DNA of 64,000 nucleotides from CALCHA01 sp035548175 (GCA_035548175.1 DASZTO010000002.1:1-64000), one strand, 5' to 3'. Shown: positions 1-8,356, counted from the first letter of the stretch. A program made the numbers and translations. The notes: a model not told the origin generated them from the sequence alone.

Positions 1-227
1 CGCTCCTGCGGCGCTTTGAAGGAATTCCATTCCTCGCTCCTTTGTCATCCTCGGCCAGCTCCCTTCCTGAGCCCACGGCTACCGCCGCAGCCTGAGTCTC
101 ATCATATCAACTTGGACCGATACAAGTACGGACATGCACCCTAGAAAAAGGGGCTGCTTGCAAGGGGGAAGGGGCTCCGGTACACTTCTGGGTCTAACCT
201 GCGGTGCACTGTGCGCCGGCGGGAGAT

Positions 228-300
228 GCTGTTGTAGCTCAGTTGGTAGAGCACGTCCTTGGTAAGGACGAGGTCAAGGGTTCAAGTCCCTTCAACAGCT
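228..300 (+). tRNA. tRNA-Thr (anticodon GGT)
   Basis: The 73-nt cloverleaf has a perfect 7-bp acceptor stem (GCTGTTG / CAACAGC), discriminator T at 300, and an anticodon stem CGTCC/GGACG around loop TTGGTAA, giving anticodon GGT. The T arm carries GGTTCAAGTCC. CCA is not encoded. It lies about 125 nt upstream of tuf, the usual place for a tRNA in tRNA-tuf-secE-nusG clusters, and may be cotranscribed with it. Confidence 0.95.
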
Positions 301-425
301 GATGGTGAATTACCAACGGCAAACGGAGTCTTCGGGCGGCCCTGGAACGGAAAAGCGTCGGTTGGTGACGTGGGCGCTCGGTCGAGACAATCCGGAACAC
401 CCCCCCCTCACGGAGGTTCCCCCCC

Positions 426-1637
426 ATGGCCAAAGGCGTATTTGAACGGAAGAAGCCGCACGTCAACGTCGGGACGATCGGTCACATTGACCACGGCAAG
501 ACCACCCTTACGGCGGCGCTGACGACGGTGCTGGCGGCGAAGGGCCTGGCGCAGGCGGTGGCGTATGACACGGTGGCGAAGGCGTCGGAGAAGCAGGGTC
601 GTCGCGACCCGTCGAAGATCGTGACGATCGCGGTATCGCACGTGGAATATGAGTCGGAAAAGCGGCACTACGCTCACATCGACTGCCCGGGCCACGCGGA
701 CTTCGTGAAGAACATGATCACGGGTGCGGCGCAGATGGACGGGGGCATCCTGGTGGTGTCGGCGGCTGACGGCCCGATGCCGCAGACGCGCGAGCACGTG
801 CTGTTGGCGCGTCAGGTGAACGTGCCCCGGCTGGTGGTATTTTTGAACAAGGTGGACCTTGTGGACGATCCGGAGCTTCTGGATCTGGTGGAGCTGGAGA
901 TTCGGGAGCTCTTGAACAAGTACAAGTTCCCGGGCGATGAAGTGCCGATCATTCGGGGCGCGGCGGTGAATGCGTTGAAGAACCCGACGGACGCCAAGGC
1001 GATCGAGCCGATCATGAAGCTGGTGGAGGCGTTGGACACGTACATTCCGGAGCCGGTGCGAGAGACGGACAAGCCGTTCTTGATGCCGGTGGAAGACGTG
1101 TTTTCGATCAAGGGCCGCGGCACGGTGGGGACGGGTCGTGTGGAGCGCGGCGTGATCAAGGTGGGCGACGAGGTCGAGATCATCGGGTTGAAGAAGGACT
1201 CGTCGAAGTCGGTGGTGACCGGGGTGGAAATGTTCCAGAAGACGCTGGACCAGGCGATTCCCGGCGACAACGTGGGGCTGCTGCTCCGCGGCGTTGAAAA
1301 AGAGAACCTGGAGCGCGGGCAGGTGATTGCGAAGCCCGGGTCGATCACTCCGCACACGAAGTTCGAGGCGGAAATTTACGTGTTGACCAAGGAAGAGGGC
1401 GGGCGGCACACGGCGTTTTTCGCGGGGTATCGCCCGCAGTTTTACTTCCGGACGACGGACGTGACGGGTTCGCTGGCGTTGCCTGCGGGCACGGAGATGG
1501 TGATGCCTGGCGACAACGTGAAGATCACGGTGGATCTTGGCGAGACGCCGATCGCGATGGAGCAGGGCGTTCGCTTTGCGATTCGTGAAGGCGGGCGGAC
1601 GGTCGGCGCGGGCGTGGTGACGAAGATCATTGCCTGA
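426..1637 (+). CDS. tuf: Translation elongation factor EF-Tu
   Basis: GTPase that delivers aminoacyl-tRNA to the ribosomal A site. The 403-residue product has the P-loop GHIDHGKT (residues 19-26), DCPGH (86-90) and NKVD (141-144), followed by the two beta-barrel domains. The start is set by GGAGG at 412-416, nine bases before the ATG. Oddity: the switch I segment, which in most bacteria reads RGITI, is here SKIVTI (63-68); the essential threonine (T67) is kept but the preceding Arg-Gly is gone. From memory this is the form found in Planctomycetota EF-Tu. A hairpin terminator follows at 1715, so tuf may be transcribed partly independently of rpmG-secE-nusG. Confidence 0.98.
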   Translation: MAKGVFERKKPHVNVGTIGHIDHGKTTLTAALTTVLAAKGLAQAVAYDTVAKASEKQGRRDPSKIVTIAVSHVEYESEKRHYAHIDCPGHADFVKNMITGAAQMDGGILVVSAADGPMPQTREHVLLARQVNVPRLVVFLNKVDLVDDPELLDLVELEIRELLNKYKFPGDEVPIIRGAAVNALKNPTDAKAIEPIMKLVEALDTYIPEPVRETDKPFLMPVEDVFSIKGRGTVGTGRVERGVIKVGDEVEIIGLKKDSSKSVVTGVEMFQKTLDQAIPGDNVGLLLRGVEKENLERGQVIAKPGSITPHTKFEAEIYVLTKEEGGRHTAFFAGYRPQFYFRTTDVTGSLALPAGTEMVMPGDNVKITVDLGETPIAMEQGVRFAIREGGRTVGAGVVTKIIA

Positions 1638-1642
1638 CGAGT

Positions 1643-1673
1643 AGACAGAAGTCAGAAGTCAGAAGTCAGAAGT
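1643..1673 (+). repeat. AGTCAGA heptamer tandem repeat after tuf
   Basis: Four consecutive 7-base units (AGACAGA then three perfect AGTCAGA, plus AGT) begin 5 nt after the tuf stop codon. It belongs to the family of purine-rich tandem repeats found just downstream of stop codons at several other places in the window. Confidence 0.9.
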
Positions 1674-1714
1674 TTTGGGCTGCGGCTTTTGGCTGAGCAT
1701 GTGAAGTTGTGATG

Positions 1715-1745
1715 AATCGGGGCGGTTTTAACGACCGCCCCGATT
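1715..1745 (+). terminator. Hairpin downstream of tuf
   Basis: A perfect 12-bp stem (AATCGGGGCGGT / ACCGCCCCGATT) surrounds a 7-base loop. No T-tract follows, so it may be a partial terminator or an mRNA-end stabiliser rather than a classical intrinsic terminator. Confidence 0.55.
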
Positions 1746-1749
1746 CTGC

Positions 1750-1755
1750 TATAAT
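1750..1755 (+). promoter_or_regulatory. Possible -10 box for rpmG
   Basis: A perfect TATAAT lies 52 nt upstream of the rpmG start, just after the tuf hairpin. No convincing -35 is seen; the -35 region would overlap the hairpin loop. Confidence 0.35.
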
Positions 1756-1807
1756 CCTGAGTCCGGCGCGTGGGCGTCGGGGAACATGAAACCGAAGGAT
1801 GCAAGTC

Positions 1808-1966
1808 ATGGCGCGTGAATGGGTGTGGTTGCAGTGCACGGAGACGAGTGATCTGAATTACCGGATCACGATCAATCCGAAGGAATACGACACGAAGAAG
1901 CTGGTGAGCAAGTTTTGTCCGCGGCTGCGGAAGCACACGGAGCACAAGGTGAAGAAAGGGAAGTGA
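1808..1966 (+). CDS. rpmG: 50S ribosomal protein L33
   Basis: A 52-residue basic protein of the large ribosomal subunit. It has the L33 pattern: N-terminal WLQCTE, the central YRITINPKEYDTKKL segment and a C-terminal FCPRLRKHTEHKV. Only single cysteines remain (C10 and C37) where zinc-binding L33 forms carry CxxC pairs, so this is a zinc-independent type. GAAGGA at 1794-1799 lies 8 nt before the ATG. Position between tuf and secE is the classic one for rpmG. Confidence 0.93.
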   Translation: MAREWVWLQCTETSDLNYRITINPKEYDTKKLVSKFCPRLRKHTEHKVKKGK

Positions 1967-1974
1967 GGGTGAGT

Positions 1975-2009
1975 AGTCAGTAGACAGGAGTCAGTAGTCA
2001 GTAGTGAGA
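1975..2009 (+). repeat. AGTCAGT heptamer tandem repeat after rpmG
   Basis: Five 7-base units (AGTCAGT, AGACAGG, AGTCAGT, AGTCAGT, AGTGAGA) begin 8 nt after the rpmG stop. A partly complementary copy on the other strand lies at about 2024-2056 (CTACTG, TTCTGACTTCTG), so the transcript could fold into a long imperfect hairpin just before tRNA-Trp. Confidence 0.85.
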
Positions 2010-2064
2010 AGATGGTTTCGCGGCTACTGGATTCCGACTACTGAATTCTGACTTCTGTGGTAAT

Positions 2065-2137
<73 letters not shown>

Positions 2138-2171
2138 TTGACGAAGCGAGCATGAGCCGAAGGGTGCAGAG

Positions 2172-2597
2172 TTGACGACGCTGGATTACAAGAAGGAGGG
2201 GAAGCGGGGCTTTTTCTCGATTTACAAGCCGGGGCAGGGGAAGTACGTGCGTTGGGGGACTGTGGCGGGGATCATGCTGGTGGTGGGATTGGGGTTGTGG
2301 TGGCTGGCGGAGAAGACGCCGCTGACGACGTATGAGAACATACCGGTGAAGACGGGGGTGCTGGTGGCGTGGGCGGTGCTGGGTGCGTTTGGGGCGTTTT
2401 ATTGCGTGAACGCGCCGAAGCTGGCGGAATTTCTGATCATGACGGAATCGGAGATGCGGAAGGTGACGTGGCCGACGCGGCGGCAACTGATCACGTCGAC
2501 GAAGGTGGTGATTCTGCTGACGTTCATACTGGCGGTGATACTGGGGGGCGTGGACTTCGGGTTTTTGGGTTTCTTCAAGTGGATCGGGATTTCGTAA
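2172..2597 (+). CDS. secE: Preprotein translocase subunit SecE
   Basis: Small inner-membrane subunit of the SecYEG channel. The 141-residue protein has three predicted membrane segments (about 28-46, 62-79 and 111-136), like the enterobacterial three-span type rather than the single-span form. The diagnostic amphipathic motif before the last span is present: EMRKVTWPTRRQLITSTKVV. The chosen start is TTG at 2172, with GAAGGG at 2159-2164 seven bases upstream; no ATG or GTG in this frame fits. It is followed 45 nt later by nusG, the conserved order. Confidence 0.93.
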   Translation: MTTLDYKKEGKRGFFSIYKPGQGKYVRWGTVAGIMLVVGLGLWWLAEKTPLTTYENIPVKTGVLVAWAVLGAFGAFYCVNAPKLAEFLIMTESEMRKVTWPTRRQLITSTKVVILLTFILAVILGGVDFGFLGFFKWIGIS

Positions 2598-2642
2598 CCG
2601 GCGCGGCGCGAGTGGTCGGGCGATTCAGGACGGAAAGTTTCA

Positions 2643-3218
2643 ATGACGACGATGACGAAGAACTGGTATGTGCTGCGGGTGGCTTCGAACCGGGAAGACC
2701 AGGTGAAGGAGGCGCTGGAGCGGAAGGTGAAGATCGAGAACCTGGGGGACCTGATCGGCCGGATCATCGTGCCGACGGAGCGGATCAAGCGGGTGAAGCA
2801 GGGGCAGCAGAAGGTGGCGGAGAGGAAGCTGTATCCGGGGTATGTGTTCGTGGAGATGGAGGTCAACAACGACGGGACGATACCGGAGCGGTCGTATTAT
2901 TTGTTCAAGGACACGCAGGGGGTTGGGGATTTCATCGGGCAGCGGAACAAGCCGGACGCGATGAGGCCGGACGAAGTGTCGAAGATGCTGCAGGACGTGG
3001 AGAAGAACGAGCAGCAGTCGGCGGGGCCTGGGACGGTGAAGGTGGAGTTCAAGAAGGGGGATCCGATCAAGATCAAGGAGGGGCCGTTCGAGAACTTCGA
3101 GGGGACGGTGGACGAGATTTTTCCGGACAAGGGGGTGGTGCGAGTGATCGTGACGATTTTTGGTCGAGCGACGCCGCTGGAGCTGGAATACTGGCAGCTT
3201 GAGAAGGTGGAAGGGTAA
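2643..3218 (+). CDS. nusG: Transcription termination/antitermination protein NusG
   Basis: Binds RNA polymerase and couples transcription to Rho or the ribosome. The 191-residue protein opens with the NGN signature (KNWYVLRVASNREDQVKEAL), contains the conserved ERKLYPGYVFVEM segment, and ends with a KOW domain (GDPIKIKEGPFENFEGTV) and the Tudor-like fold ending in LEYWQLEKV. Compared with E. coli NusG there is a short insert after YVFVEMEV. It lies between secE and rplK as in most bacteria. Confidence 0.96.
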   Translation: MTTMTKNWYVLRVASNREDQVKEALERKVKIENLGDLIGRIIVPTERIKRVKQGQQKVAERKLYPGYVFVEMEVNNDGTIPERSYYLFKDTQGVGDFIGQRNKPDAMRPDEVSKMLQDVEKNEQQSAGPGTVKVEFKKGDPIKIKEGPFENFEGTVDEIFPDKGVVRVIVTIFGRATPLELEYWQLEKVEG

Positions 3219-3234
3219 GCGGTCGGGTGCGCAG

Positions 3235-3525
3235 ATGATTTACGGTCAGATAGGGAATCATCCATTGGCGCGGGTGGCGGTGGGGGTGATGCGTGCGCCG
3301 CGGTGGGTGTGGGTGGCGTTTGCGGTGCCGGCGGTGGTGCTGCTGGCGTTGTTGCTGGCGGCGGGGGCGTTGGTGGCGTTGGTGTTGCTGGTGGCGAGCG
3401 CGCCGGTGCGGGCTTATCGGCGGCTGCGTGGGCCCGGGGCATCGGGATTGGCGGGTCGGCAGCAGGTGGGCTATCGGGAGAACGTGCGCGTGTCGGTGAC
3501 GAGCGCGCGGGTGATCGATCCATGA
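3235..3525 (+). CDS. Small hypothetical membrane protein
   Basis: A 96-residue open frame begins 16 nt after nusG. It has one long hydrophobic stretch (about residues 22-53, rich in Ala, Val and Leu) followed by an Arg-rich cytoplasmic-type tail. I do not recognise a family. No good ribosome-binding site precedes the ATG. The frame could be real, since it fills the nusG-rplK gap, or could be chance coding in G-rich DNA. Confidence 0.35.
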   Translation: MIYGQIGNHPLARVAVGVMRAPRWVWVAFAVPAVVLLALLLAAGALVALVLLVASAPVRAYRRLRGPGASGLAGRQQVGYRENVRVSVTSARVIDP

Positions 3526-3616
3526 GGGTCCGCGACGGGGCCGGCGTGTAGGCCGGGCTTCTCCCCGGGAGCGGCGAATTGAAGAAGAAGTAACAGCGAG
3601 CGACAGGAAATAAGCC

Positions 3617-4048
3617 ATGGCGAAAGTGAAAGAAGTGGTCAAGAAGTTCAAGATGCAGGCCCCTGGCGGGACGGCGACGCCGGCGCCGCCGATCGGTCCG
3701 GCGTTGGGGGCGAACGGGGTGAATCCCGGGCAGTTCATCACGCGGTTCAATGCGGCGACGGCGGCGTTGAAGGGGAAGGTGGTGGGCGTGGAAGTGACGG
3801 TGTATTCGGACCGGACGTTCGATTTCATCATCAAGACGCCGCCGGCATCGGTGATGATCAAGGACATCATCAGCATCGAGAAGGGCTCGGGTGAGCCGAA
3901 CAAGAACAAGGTGGGGAAGATATCGCGGACGCAGTTGAAGAAGATTGCGGAGGAGAAGATCAAGGATTTGAACGCGTATGATGTGGACGCGGCGATGCGG
4001 ATTCTGGCGGGGAGCGCGCGGTCGATGGGAGTGGACGTGGTGGACTGA
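3617..4048 (+). CDS. rplK: 50S ribosomal protein L11
   Basis: Binds the GTPase-associated centre of 23S rRNA. The 143-residue protein has the L11 signature loop PPIGPALGANGVNPGQF (24-40), the TFDFIIKTPPAS segment, and the RNA-binding C-terminal domain ending in AGSARSMGVDV. Normal length. It is the last gene of the tuf-nusG block here: L1 (rplA) does not follow, and an intrinsic terminator lies 87 nt downstream. Confidence 0.97.
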   Translation: MAKVKEVVKKFKMQAPGGTATPAPPIGPALGANGVNPGQFITRFNAATAALKGKVVGVEVTVYSDRTFDFIIKTPPASVMIKDIISIEKGSGEPNKNKVGKISRTQLKKIAEEKIKDLNAYDVDAAMRILAGSARSMGVDVVD

Positions 4049-4090
4049 CGTGCTTGGGCCGCGGACGACGTGTGACGACGTAAATTGGCC

Positions 4091-4117
4091 CGAAAGGCAC
4101 GAAGGACACGAAAACGA
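4091..4117 (+). repeat. CGAAGGACA-type 9-mer repeat after rplK
   Basis: Three 9-base units (CGAAAGGCA, CGAAGGACA, CGAAAACGA) lie between the rplK stop and its terminator. Sequences of the same type occur, inverted, at 24647 and 57263. Confidence 0.8.
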
Positions 4118-4134
4118 AAATGGATTGAGAGAAG

Positions 4135-4163
4135 CCCGGGGTTTTGACCTCGGGTTTTTTTTT
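4135..4163 (+). terminator. Intrinsic terminator of the tuf-rplK block
   Basis: A 7-bp stem with one G-T pair (CCCGGGG / CCTCGGG) and loop TTTTGA is followed directly by nine T residues. This is a canonical Rho-independent terminator. Confidence 0.9.
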
Positions 4164-4296
4164 GCGCCGGTGGGGCGATGGGGCGACACGGTGATACGGT
4201 GACAAGGGGAGACGGAGGGAGCAACAGGGGAGGGGGCGGGGTGTGCTGTGGGGGGTTTGGGTTTACACTTTCGGGGGAAAGGGGTGTGTTGTGGCG

Positions 4297-5769
4297 ATGC
4301 AGAATTTGGCGATGCTGACGGATTTGTATCAGCTCACGATGGCGTATGGGTATTGGAAGCTGGGCGGGGCGGAAGGATTGGCGGGGCGGGAGGCGGTGTT
4401 TCATTTGTCGTTTCGGAACAATCCGTTTGGGGGCGGGTTCGCGGTGGCGGCGGGGCTGGCGTCGGTGATTGAGTATGTGGAGGGGTTTGGTTTTACGGCG
4501 GAGGATGCGGCGTATCTGCGGGAGTTGAAGGGGAACGACGGGCGGGCGCTCTTTGAGGAAGCGTTTCTGGAGTATCTCGAGGGGCTGCGGCTGGGGTGCG
4601 ATGTGGATGGGGCGCCGGAGGGGACGGTGGTGTTCGGGCATGAGCCGCTGGTGCGGGTGAAGGGGCCGCTGCTGCATTGTCAGCTATTGGAGACGGCGTT
4701 GTTGACGCTGGTGAATTTTGAGACGCTGGTGGCGACGAAGGCGGCGCGGGTGGTGCTGGCGGCGAAGGGGGAGCCGGTGCTGGAGTTTGGATTGCGGCGT
4801 GCGCAGGGGGTGGACGGGGGCCTGACGGCGAGCCGGGCGGCGTATGTGGGGGGCTGCGCGGCGACGAGCAACGTGATGGCGGGGCAGCGGTATGGGATAC
4901 CTGTGAAGGGGACGCATGCCCATTCGTGGGTGATGTGTTTTGGGGAGGAGCTGGAGGCGTTCGAGGCGTGGGCGGAGGTGATGCCGAACAATTGCACGCT
5001 GCTGGTGGACACGTACAACACGCTGGAGGGGGTGAAGCATGCGGCGGCGGTGTTTTCGCGGTTGAAGGCACGTGGGCATCGGCCTGGGGGAATTCGGCTG
5101 GATTCGGGGGATTTGGCATATTTGTCGATCGAGGCGCGGAAGATTTTGGATGAGGCGGGGCTGGGGGAGGTGCCGATATTGGCGACGAACGATCTGGATG
5201 AGACGATCATCGGGAGTTTGAAGGGGCAGGGCGCGGCGATCGGGATGTGGGGAGTGGGGACGAAGCTGGTGACGGCGTACGATCAGCCGGCGCTGGGGGG
5301 CGTGTACAAATTGTCGGCGCTGCGGAACGGGCAGGGGAAGTGGGAGCATAAGATCAAGCTGTCGGAGCAGAAGGCGAAGACGTCGATACCGGGGATTTTG
5401 CAGGTGCGGCGGTTTTATGAGCCGGGAGGTGGGGGCGGGCGGCTGATCGCGGACATGATTTATGACGAGCTGTCGGGGGTGATGGAGGGGGAAGAGGGGA
5501 GTGAGATTGTGGACATTGTGGATGTGACGCGGCGGAAGGGGATTGGGGCGGGGACGGCGTATGAGGAGCTGCTGGCGCCGGTGTTTCGGGCGGGGAAGCG
5601 GGTGTATGAGTCGCCGGGGCTGGAGAGGATACGGGAGCGGACGCTGGGGCAGCTGGGGAGGTTGCATCCGGGGATTTTGCGGGGGATTCATCCGCATGAG
5701 TATCCGGTGGGGCTGGAGCGGGGTTTGAACGCGTTGCGGAATGGGTTGATTCTGGAGATGAGGGGGTGA
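4297..5769 (+). CDS. pncB: Nicotinate phosphoribosyltransferase
   Basis: Makes nicotinate mononucleotide from nicotinate and PRPP in NAD salvage. The 490-residue product begins MQNLAMLTDLYQLTMAYGYW, the typical N-terminus of the family; a GTG six bases upstream (4291) is an alternative start. Landmarks are GTHAHSWVMCF, containing the histidine phosphorylated in this family, TYNTLEGVK, the phosphate-binding RLDSGDLAYLS, and GVGTKLVTAYDQPALGGVYKL. Length agrees with the family. It stands alone between a terminator and a 3' repeat and has no NAD-pathway neighbours. Confidence 0.93.
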   Translation: MQNLAMLTDLYQLTMAYGYWKLGGAEGLAGREAVFHLSFRNNPFGGGFAVAAGLASVIEYVEGFGFTAEDAAYLRELKGNDGRALFEEAFLEYLEGLRLGCDVDGAPEGTVVFGHEPLVRVKGPLLHCQLLETALLTLVNFETLVATKAARVVLAAKGEPVLEFGLRRAQGVDGGLTASRAAYVGGCAATSNVMAGQRYGIPVKGTHAHSWVMCFGEELEAFEAWAEVMPNNCTLLVDTYNTLEGVKHAAAVFSRLKARGHRPGGIRLDSGDLAYLSIEARKILDEAGLGEVPILATNDLDETIIGSLKGQGAAIGMWGVGTKLVTAYDQPALGGVYKLSALRNGQGKWEHKIKLSEQKAKTSIPGILQVRRFYEPGGGGGRLIADMIYDELSGVMEGEEGSEIVDIVDVTRRKGIGAGTAYEELLAPVFRAGKRVYESPGLERIRERTLGQLGRLHPGILRGIHPHEYPVGLERGLNALRNGLILEMRG

Positions 5770-5777
5770 GGGACGGG

Positions 5778-5819
5778 AAAGACGAAAGAAGAAAGACGAA
5801 GGACGAAGGACGAAAGTGG
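5778..5819 (+). repeat. AAAGACG heptamer tandem repeat after pncB
   Basis: Six 7-base units (AAAGACG, AAAGAAG, AAAGACG, AAGGACG, AAGGACG, AAAGTGG) start 8 nt after the pncB stop codon and run toward the next gene's ribosome-binding site. Confidence 0.9.
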
Positions 5820-5848
5820 GATGGCGAAAGATGGAAGGTGGTGATGAT

Positions 5849-7051
5849 ATGCGGGCGTTGAATGTGGGGTTGGTGGGGTATCAGTTTATGGGCAAGGCGC
5901 ATTCGAATGCGTGGGCGCAGGCGGGGCGGTATTTTGATTTGCCGCGGGAGGTGGCGTTGCATACGTTGGTGGGGAGGCATGTGGAGCCATTGCGGAAGAC
6001 GGCGGATCGTTGGGGGTGGAAGAAGTATGCAACGGACTATCGAGAGGTGCTGGAGGATGGGGAGGTGGAGCTGGTGGATATTGGGGCGCCGAACGATATG
6101 CATGCGGAGATTGCGATCGCGGCGGCGGAGGCGGGGAAGGCGGTGGCGTGCGAGAAGCCGCTGGCACGGAGTTTTGCGGAAGCGAAGGGGATGGCGGAGG
6201 CGGTGAAGCGGAGGGGGGTGAAGAATTTCGTATGGTTCAACTATCGGCGGGTGCCGGCGATAGCCTTTGCGCGGCAGCTGATCCAGGAGGGGCGGATTGG
6301 TCGGGTGTATCATGCGCGGGCGTTGTATCTGCAGGATTGGATCAAGGATCCTGCGACGCCGCTGGTGTGGCGGTTGCGGAAGAAGGCGGCGGGGTCGGGG
6401 TCGCTGGGGGACCTGGCGGCGCATTCGGTGGATCTGGTGCGGTATCTGACAGGGGAGGAGCTGGAGGCGGTATCGGCGCTGGAGCGGACGTTTATCAAGA
6501 GGCGGCCTTTAGGGCGGATGGTGGAGGGGCTGACGGCGGCGGCGGGGGAACGGGGGATGCAAAGTTCCGGAAAGGTGCGGCGGCGCGAGGCAACGGGGCG
6601 CGTGGATGTCGATGATGCGGTGGTGTTTCTGGGGACGCTGAGCGGGGGCGGCGTGGCGACGTTCGAGGCGACGCGATTTGCGACGGGGAATCACAACGGG
6701 AATTCACTGGAAATCAACGGGGAAAAGGGGGCGCTGCGGTTTTATTTTCCGCATTTTTCGGAGCTGGAGTTTTTTGATGACACGCTGCCGGCGTCGGAGA
6801 AGGGGTGGCGAACGATTTCGTGCACGACGGGTGCGCATCCGTATGCGGGGGCGTATTGGCCGGCGGATCATCCGATCGGGTATGCGGAGACCTTTGTGAA
6901 CACGGCGGCGGACATTGCGCGGGCGATGGCTGGGAAAAGTTTCAAATTTCATCCGGATTTTGCGGATGCGCTGGAGACGCAGCGGGTGCTGGAGGCGGTG
7001 TCGCGGAGTGCGGCGGAGCGTCGGTGGGTGGAGACGGGGGAGGTGGGGTGA
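5849..7051 (+). CDS. Gfo/Idh/MocA family oxidoreductase
   Basis: An NAD(P)-dependent sugar or inositol dehydrogenase-type enzyme; substrate unknown. The 400-residue protein has an N-terminal Rossmann motif (GLVGYQFMGKAHSNAW, from residue 8), the family's EKPLA motif (102-106) and the GDLAAHSVDLVRYL segment with the conserved Asp/His. An insertion of low-complexity Gly/Arg-rich sequence near residues 225-245 is unusual. The ATG at 5849 is preferred over upstream ATGs because GGAAGGTGG lies 8 nt before it. Members of this family are abundant in planctomycetes and commonly act on polysaccharide-derived sugars. Confidence 0.88.
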   Translation: MRALNVGLVGYQFMGKAHSNAWAQAGRYFDLPREVALHTLVGRHVEPLRKTADRWGWKKYATDYREVLEDGEVELVDIGAPNDMHAEIAIAAAEAGKAVACEKPLARSFAEAKGMAEAVKRRGVKNFVWFNYRRVPAIAFARQLIQEGRIGRVYHARALYLQDWIKDPATPLVWRLRKKAAGSGSLGDLAAHSVDLVRYLTGEELEAVSALERTFIKRRPLGRMVEGLTAAAGERGMQSSGKVRRREATGRVDVDDAVVFLGTLSGGGVATFEATRFATGNHNGNSLEINGEKGALRFYFPHFSELEFFDDTLPASEKGWRTISCTTGAHPYAGAYWPADHPIGYAETFVNTAADIARAMAGKSFKFHPDFADALETQRVLEAVSRSAAERRWVETGEVG

Positions 7052-7063
7052 GGGGGAGGGATG

Positions 7064-7105
7064 AAGGGCGAAAGACGAAAGACAAAAGACGAAAGACGAA
7101 AGACG
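7064..7105 (+). repeat. AAAGACG heptamer tandem repeat between convergent genes
   Basis: Six consecutive 7-base units, four of them perfect AAAGACG, fill the 56-nt gap between two converging stop codons (7051 and 7108). Confidence 0.92.
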
Positions 7106-7107
7106 GT

Positions 7108-7446
7108 TTAGGGGTTGTCGTTGAGGAGTTTGGAGACTTTGGCGGCGCAGATGAAGTCGTTTTCGGTGAGGCCATTGGCGGTGTGGGTGATGTAGGAGAG
7201 GGCGGCGCGGTTGTAGCCGACGTCCATATCGGGGTGGTGATTTTCCTGGTGGCTGATCCAGGCGACGGCGTTGACGAAGGCCATGGTTTCGTGGAAGTTT
7301 TTGAATTTGAATTCGCGGCGGAGGATGCCGGCGTCGACGGTCCAGGCGGGGAGTTGCCTGAGCAGGTCGGGGATGGCGGAATCGGGGAGTCGGTCGGCGG
7401 GGCCGTCGCAGGGTTTGCAGTGTTTGCGGGAGAGATCGGATTTCAC
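7108..7446 (-). CDS. phhB: 4a-hydroxytetrahydrobiopterin dehydratase
   Basis: Pterin-4a-carbinolamine dehydratase, which recycles oxidised pterin cofactor. The 112-residue protein carries the catalytic cluster ENHHPD (68-73), the later conserved histidine in YITHTANGLTENDFICAA (H88), and the leading W44-type segment LPAWTVD. Length is normal. No phenylalanine hydroxylase is nearby, so its substrate in this organism is open; molybdopterin or other pterin roles have been suggested for orphan members. Confidence 0.93.
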   Translation of the reverse strand: MKSDLSRKHCKPCDGPADRLPDSAIPDLLRQLPAWTVDAGILRREFKFKNFHETMAFVNAVAWISHQENHHPDMDVGYNRAALSYITHTANGLTENDFICAAKVSKLLNDNP

Positions 7447-7570
7447 GGGGCACCTCGTGGAGGGGGACGGTCGGCGAACGCATCGGCAGGGCTGGCGTCG
7501 GTGCGCGAGCGATTCTTATGATAGCGAAGGGGCGGGGGTGAAGGAGAATGAGCCGCGTTGAAGGAGCGTC

Positions 7571-8326
7571 ATGGGGAAGACATCCGAGTCGCCGCCGGAA
7601 GCGAAGCCAGCGCCGCCGGTGCGGCTTCAGATGCTGGCGGCGTCGCTGACGGCGGTGGCGGGGTATGTGGACGCGGCGGGGTATTTGCTGCTATCGAAGA
7701 TATACACAGCGAATATGAGCGGGAACTCAGTGGCGCTGGGGATACGTCTGGCGGAGCGGGAGGGGAGCGACATCTGGCGGCGGGCGTTGCCGATCGTATT
7801 TTTTTTTGCGGGCCTGGTGGCGTCATCGACGGTGCACGAGGTGGCCAAGCGGTATGGGCGGCCGCGGCATCCGTTCGCGGTGATGTTCAGCGCGGAGGTG
7901 GCGTTGCTGGCGGGGTTCACGGTGGCGGCGTTTGGGCTGCATCCGGCGGTGGGAGTGAATCCGGGGATGGGGACGTTCTGCATACTGGCGGGGCTGGCGG
8001 GGGTGGCGATGGGTGTGCAGAACGCATCGTTGCGGAGGGCGGGTGCATTGACAATCCACACGACGCACGTGACGGGTTTGCTTTTGCAATGCGCGGATGC
8101 GCTGGTGGTGGCGATCGGGGCGTTGGCGCGGCCGCCATCGAGGAAAGCGCGGCGGGATGCGCTGATCAACGCGGGGTTTCTGTTTGGGTTGTGGGCGTTG
8201 TATGTGGCGGGAGCGGTGGCGTCGACGCTTTTGCTGGGGACACTGGGGCCGCTGGTGATGGCGCCGGCGGCGGTGGTGCTGGGGCTGTGGGTCGTATCGG
8301 ATCTGGTGAAGTCGATACCGGCATGA
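7571..8326 (+). CDS. DUF1275 (YoaK-like) membrane protein
   Basis: A 251-residue inner-membrane protein with about six hydrophobic segments. The family motif is clear near the N-terminus: AGYVDAAGYL followed by TANMSGNSVALG, and later GVQNASLRRAG and THVTGLLLQ, matching the YoaK/DUF1275 pattern. Function is not established for the family; transport has been proposed. It is a single gene, convergent with the fucosidase gene on its right. Confidence 0.88.
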   Translation: MGKTSESPPEAKPAPPVRLQMLAASLTAVAGYVDAAGYLLLSKIYTANMSGNSVALGIRLAEREGSDIWRRALPIVFFFAGLVASSTVHEVAKRYGRPRHPFAVMFSAEVALLAGFTVAAFGLHPAVGVNPGMGTFCILAGLAGVAMGVQNASLRRAGALTIHTTHVTGLLLQCADALVVAIGALARPPSRKARRDALINAGFLFGLWALYVAGAVASTLLLGTLGPLVMAPAAVVLGLWVVSDLVKSIPA

Positions 8327-8356
8327 GGCGTGCGCGGGGATGGAGGGCACCCGGGT

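Noticed and set aside
408..1409. 333-residue open frame on the minus strand across tuf
   Set aside because: It is the antisense of a certain EF-Tu gene and its product is Arg/His/Leu-rich without any family pattern; high-GC DNA produces such frames.
6163..6180. TGGCACGGAGTTTTGC sequence resembling a sigma-54 promoter
   Set aside because: Spacing is one base too long and it lies inside the oxidoreductase coding sequence.
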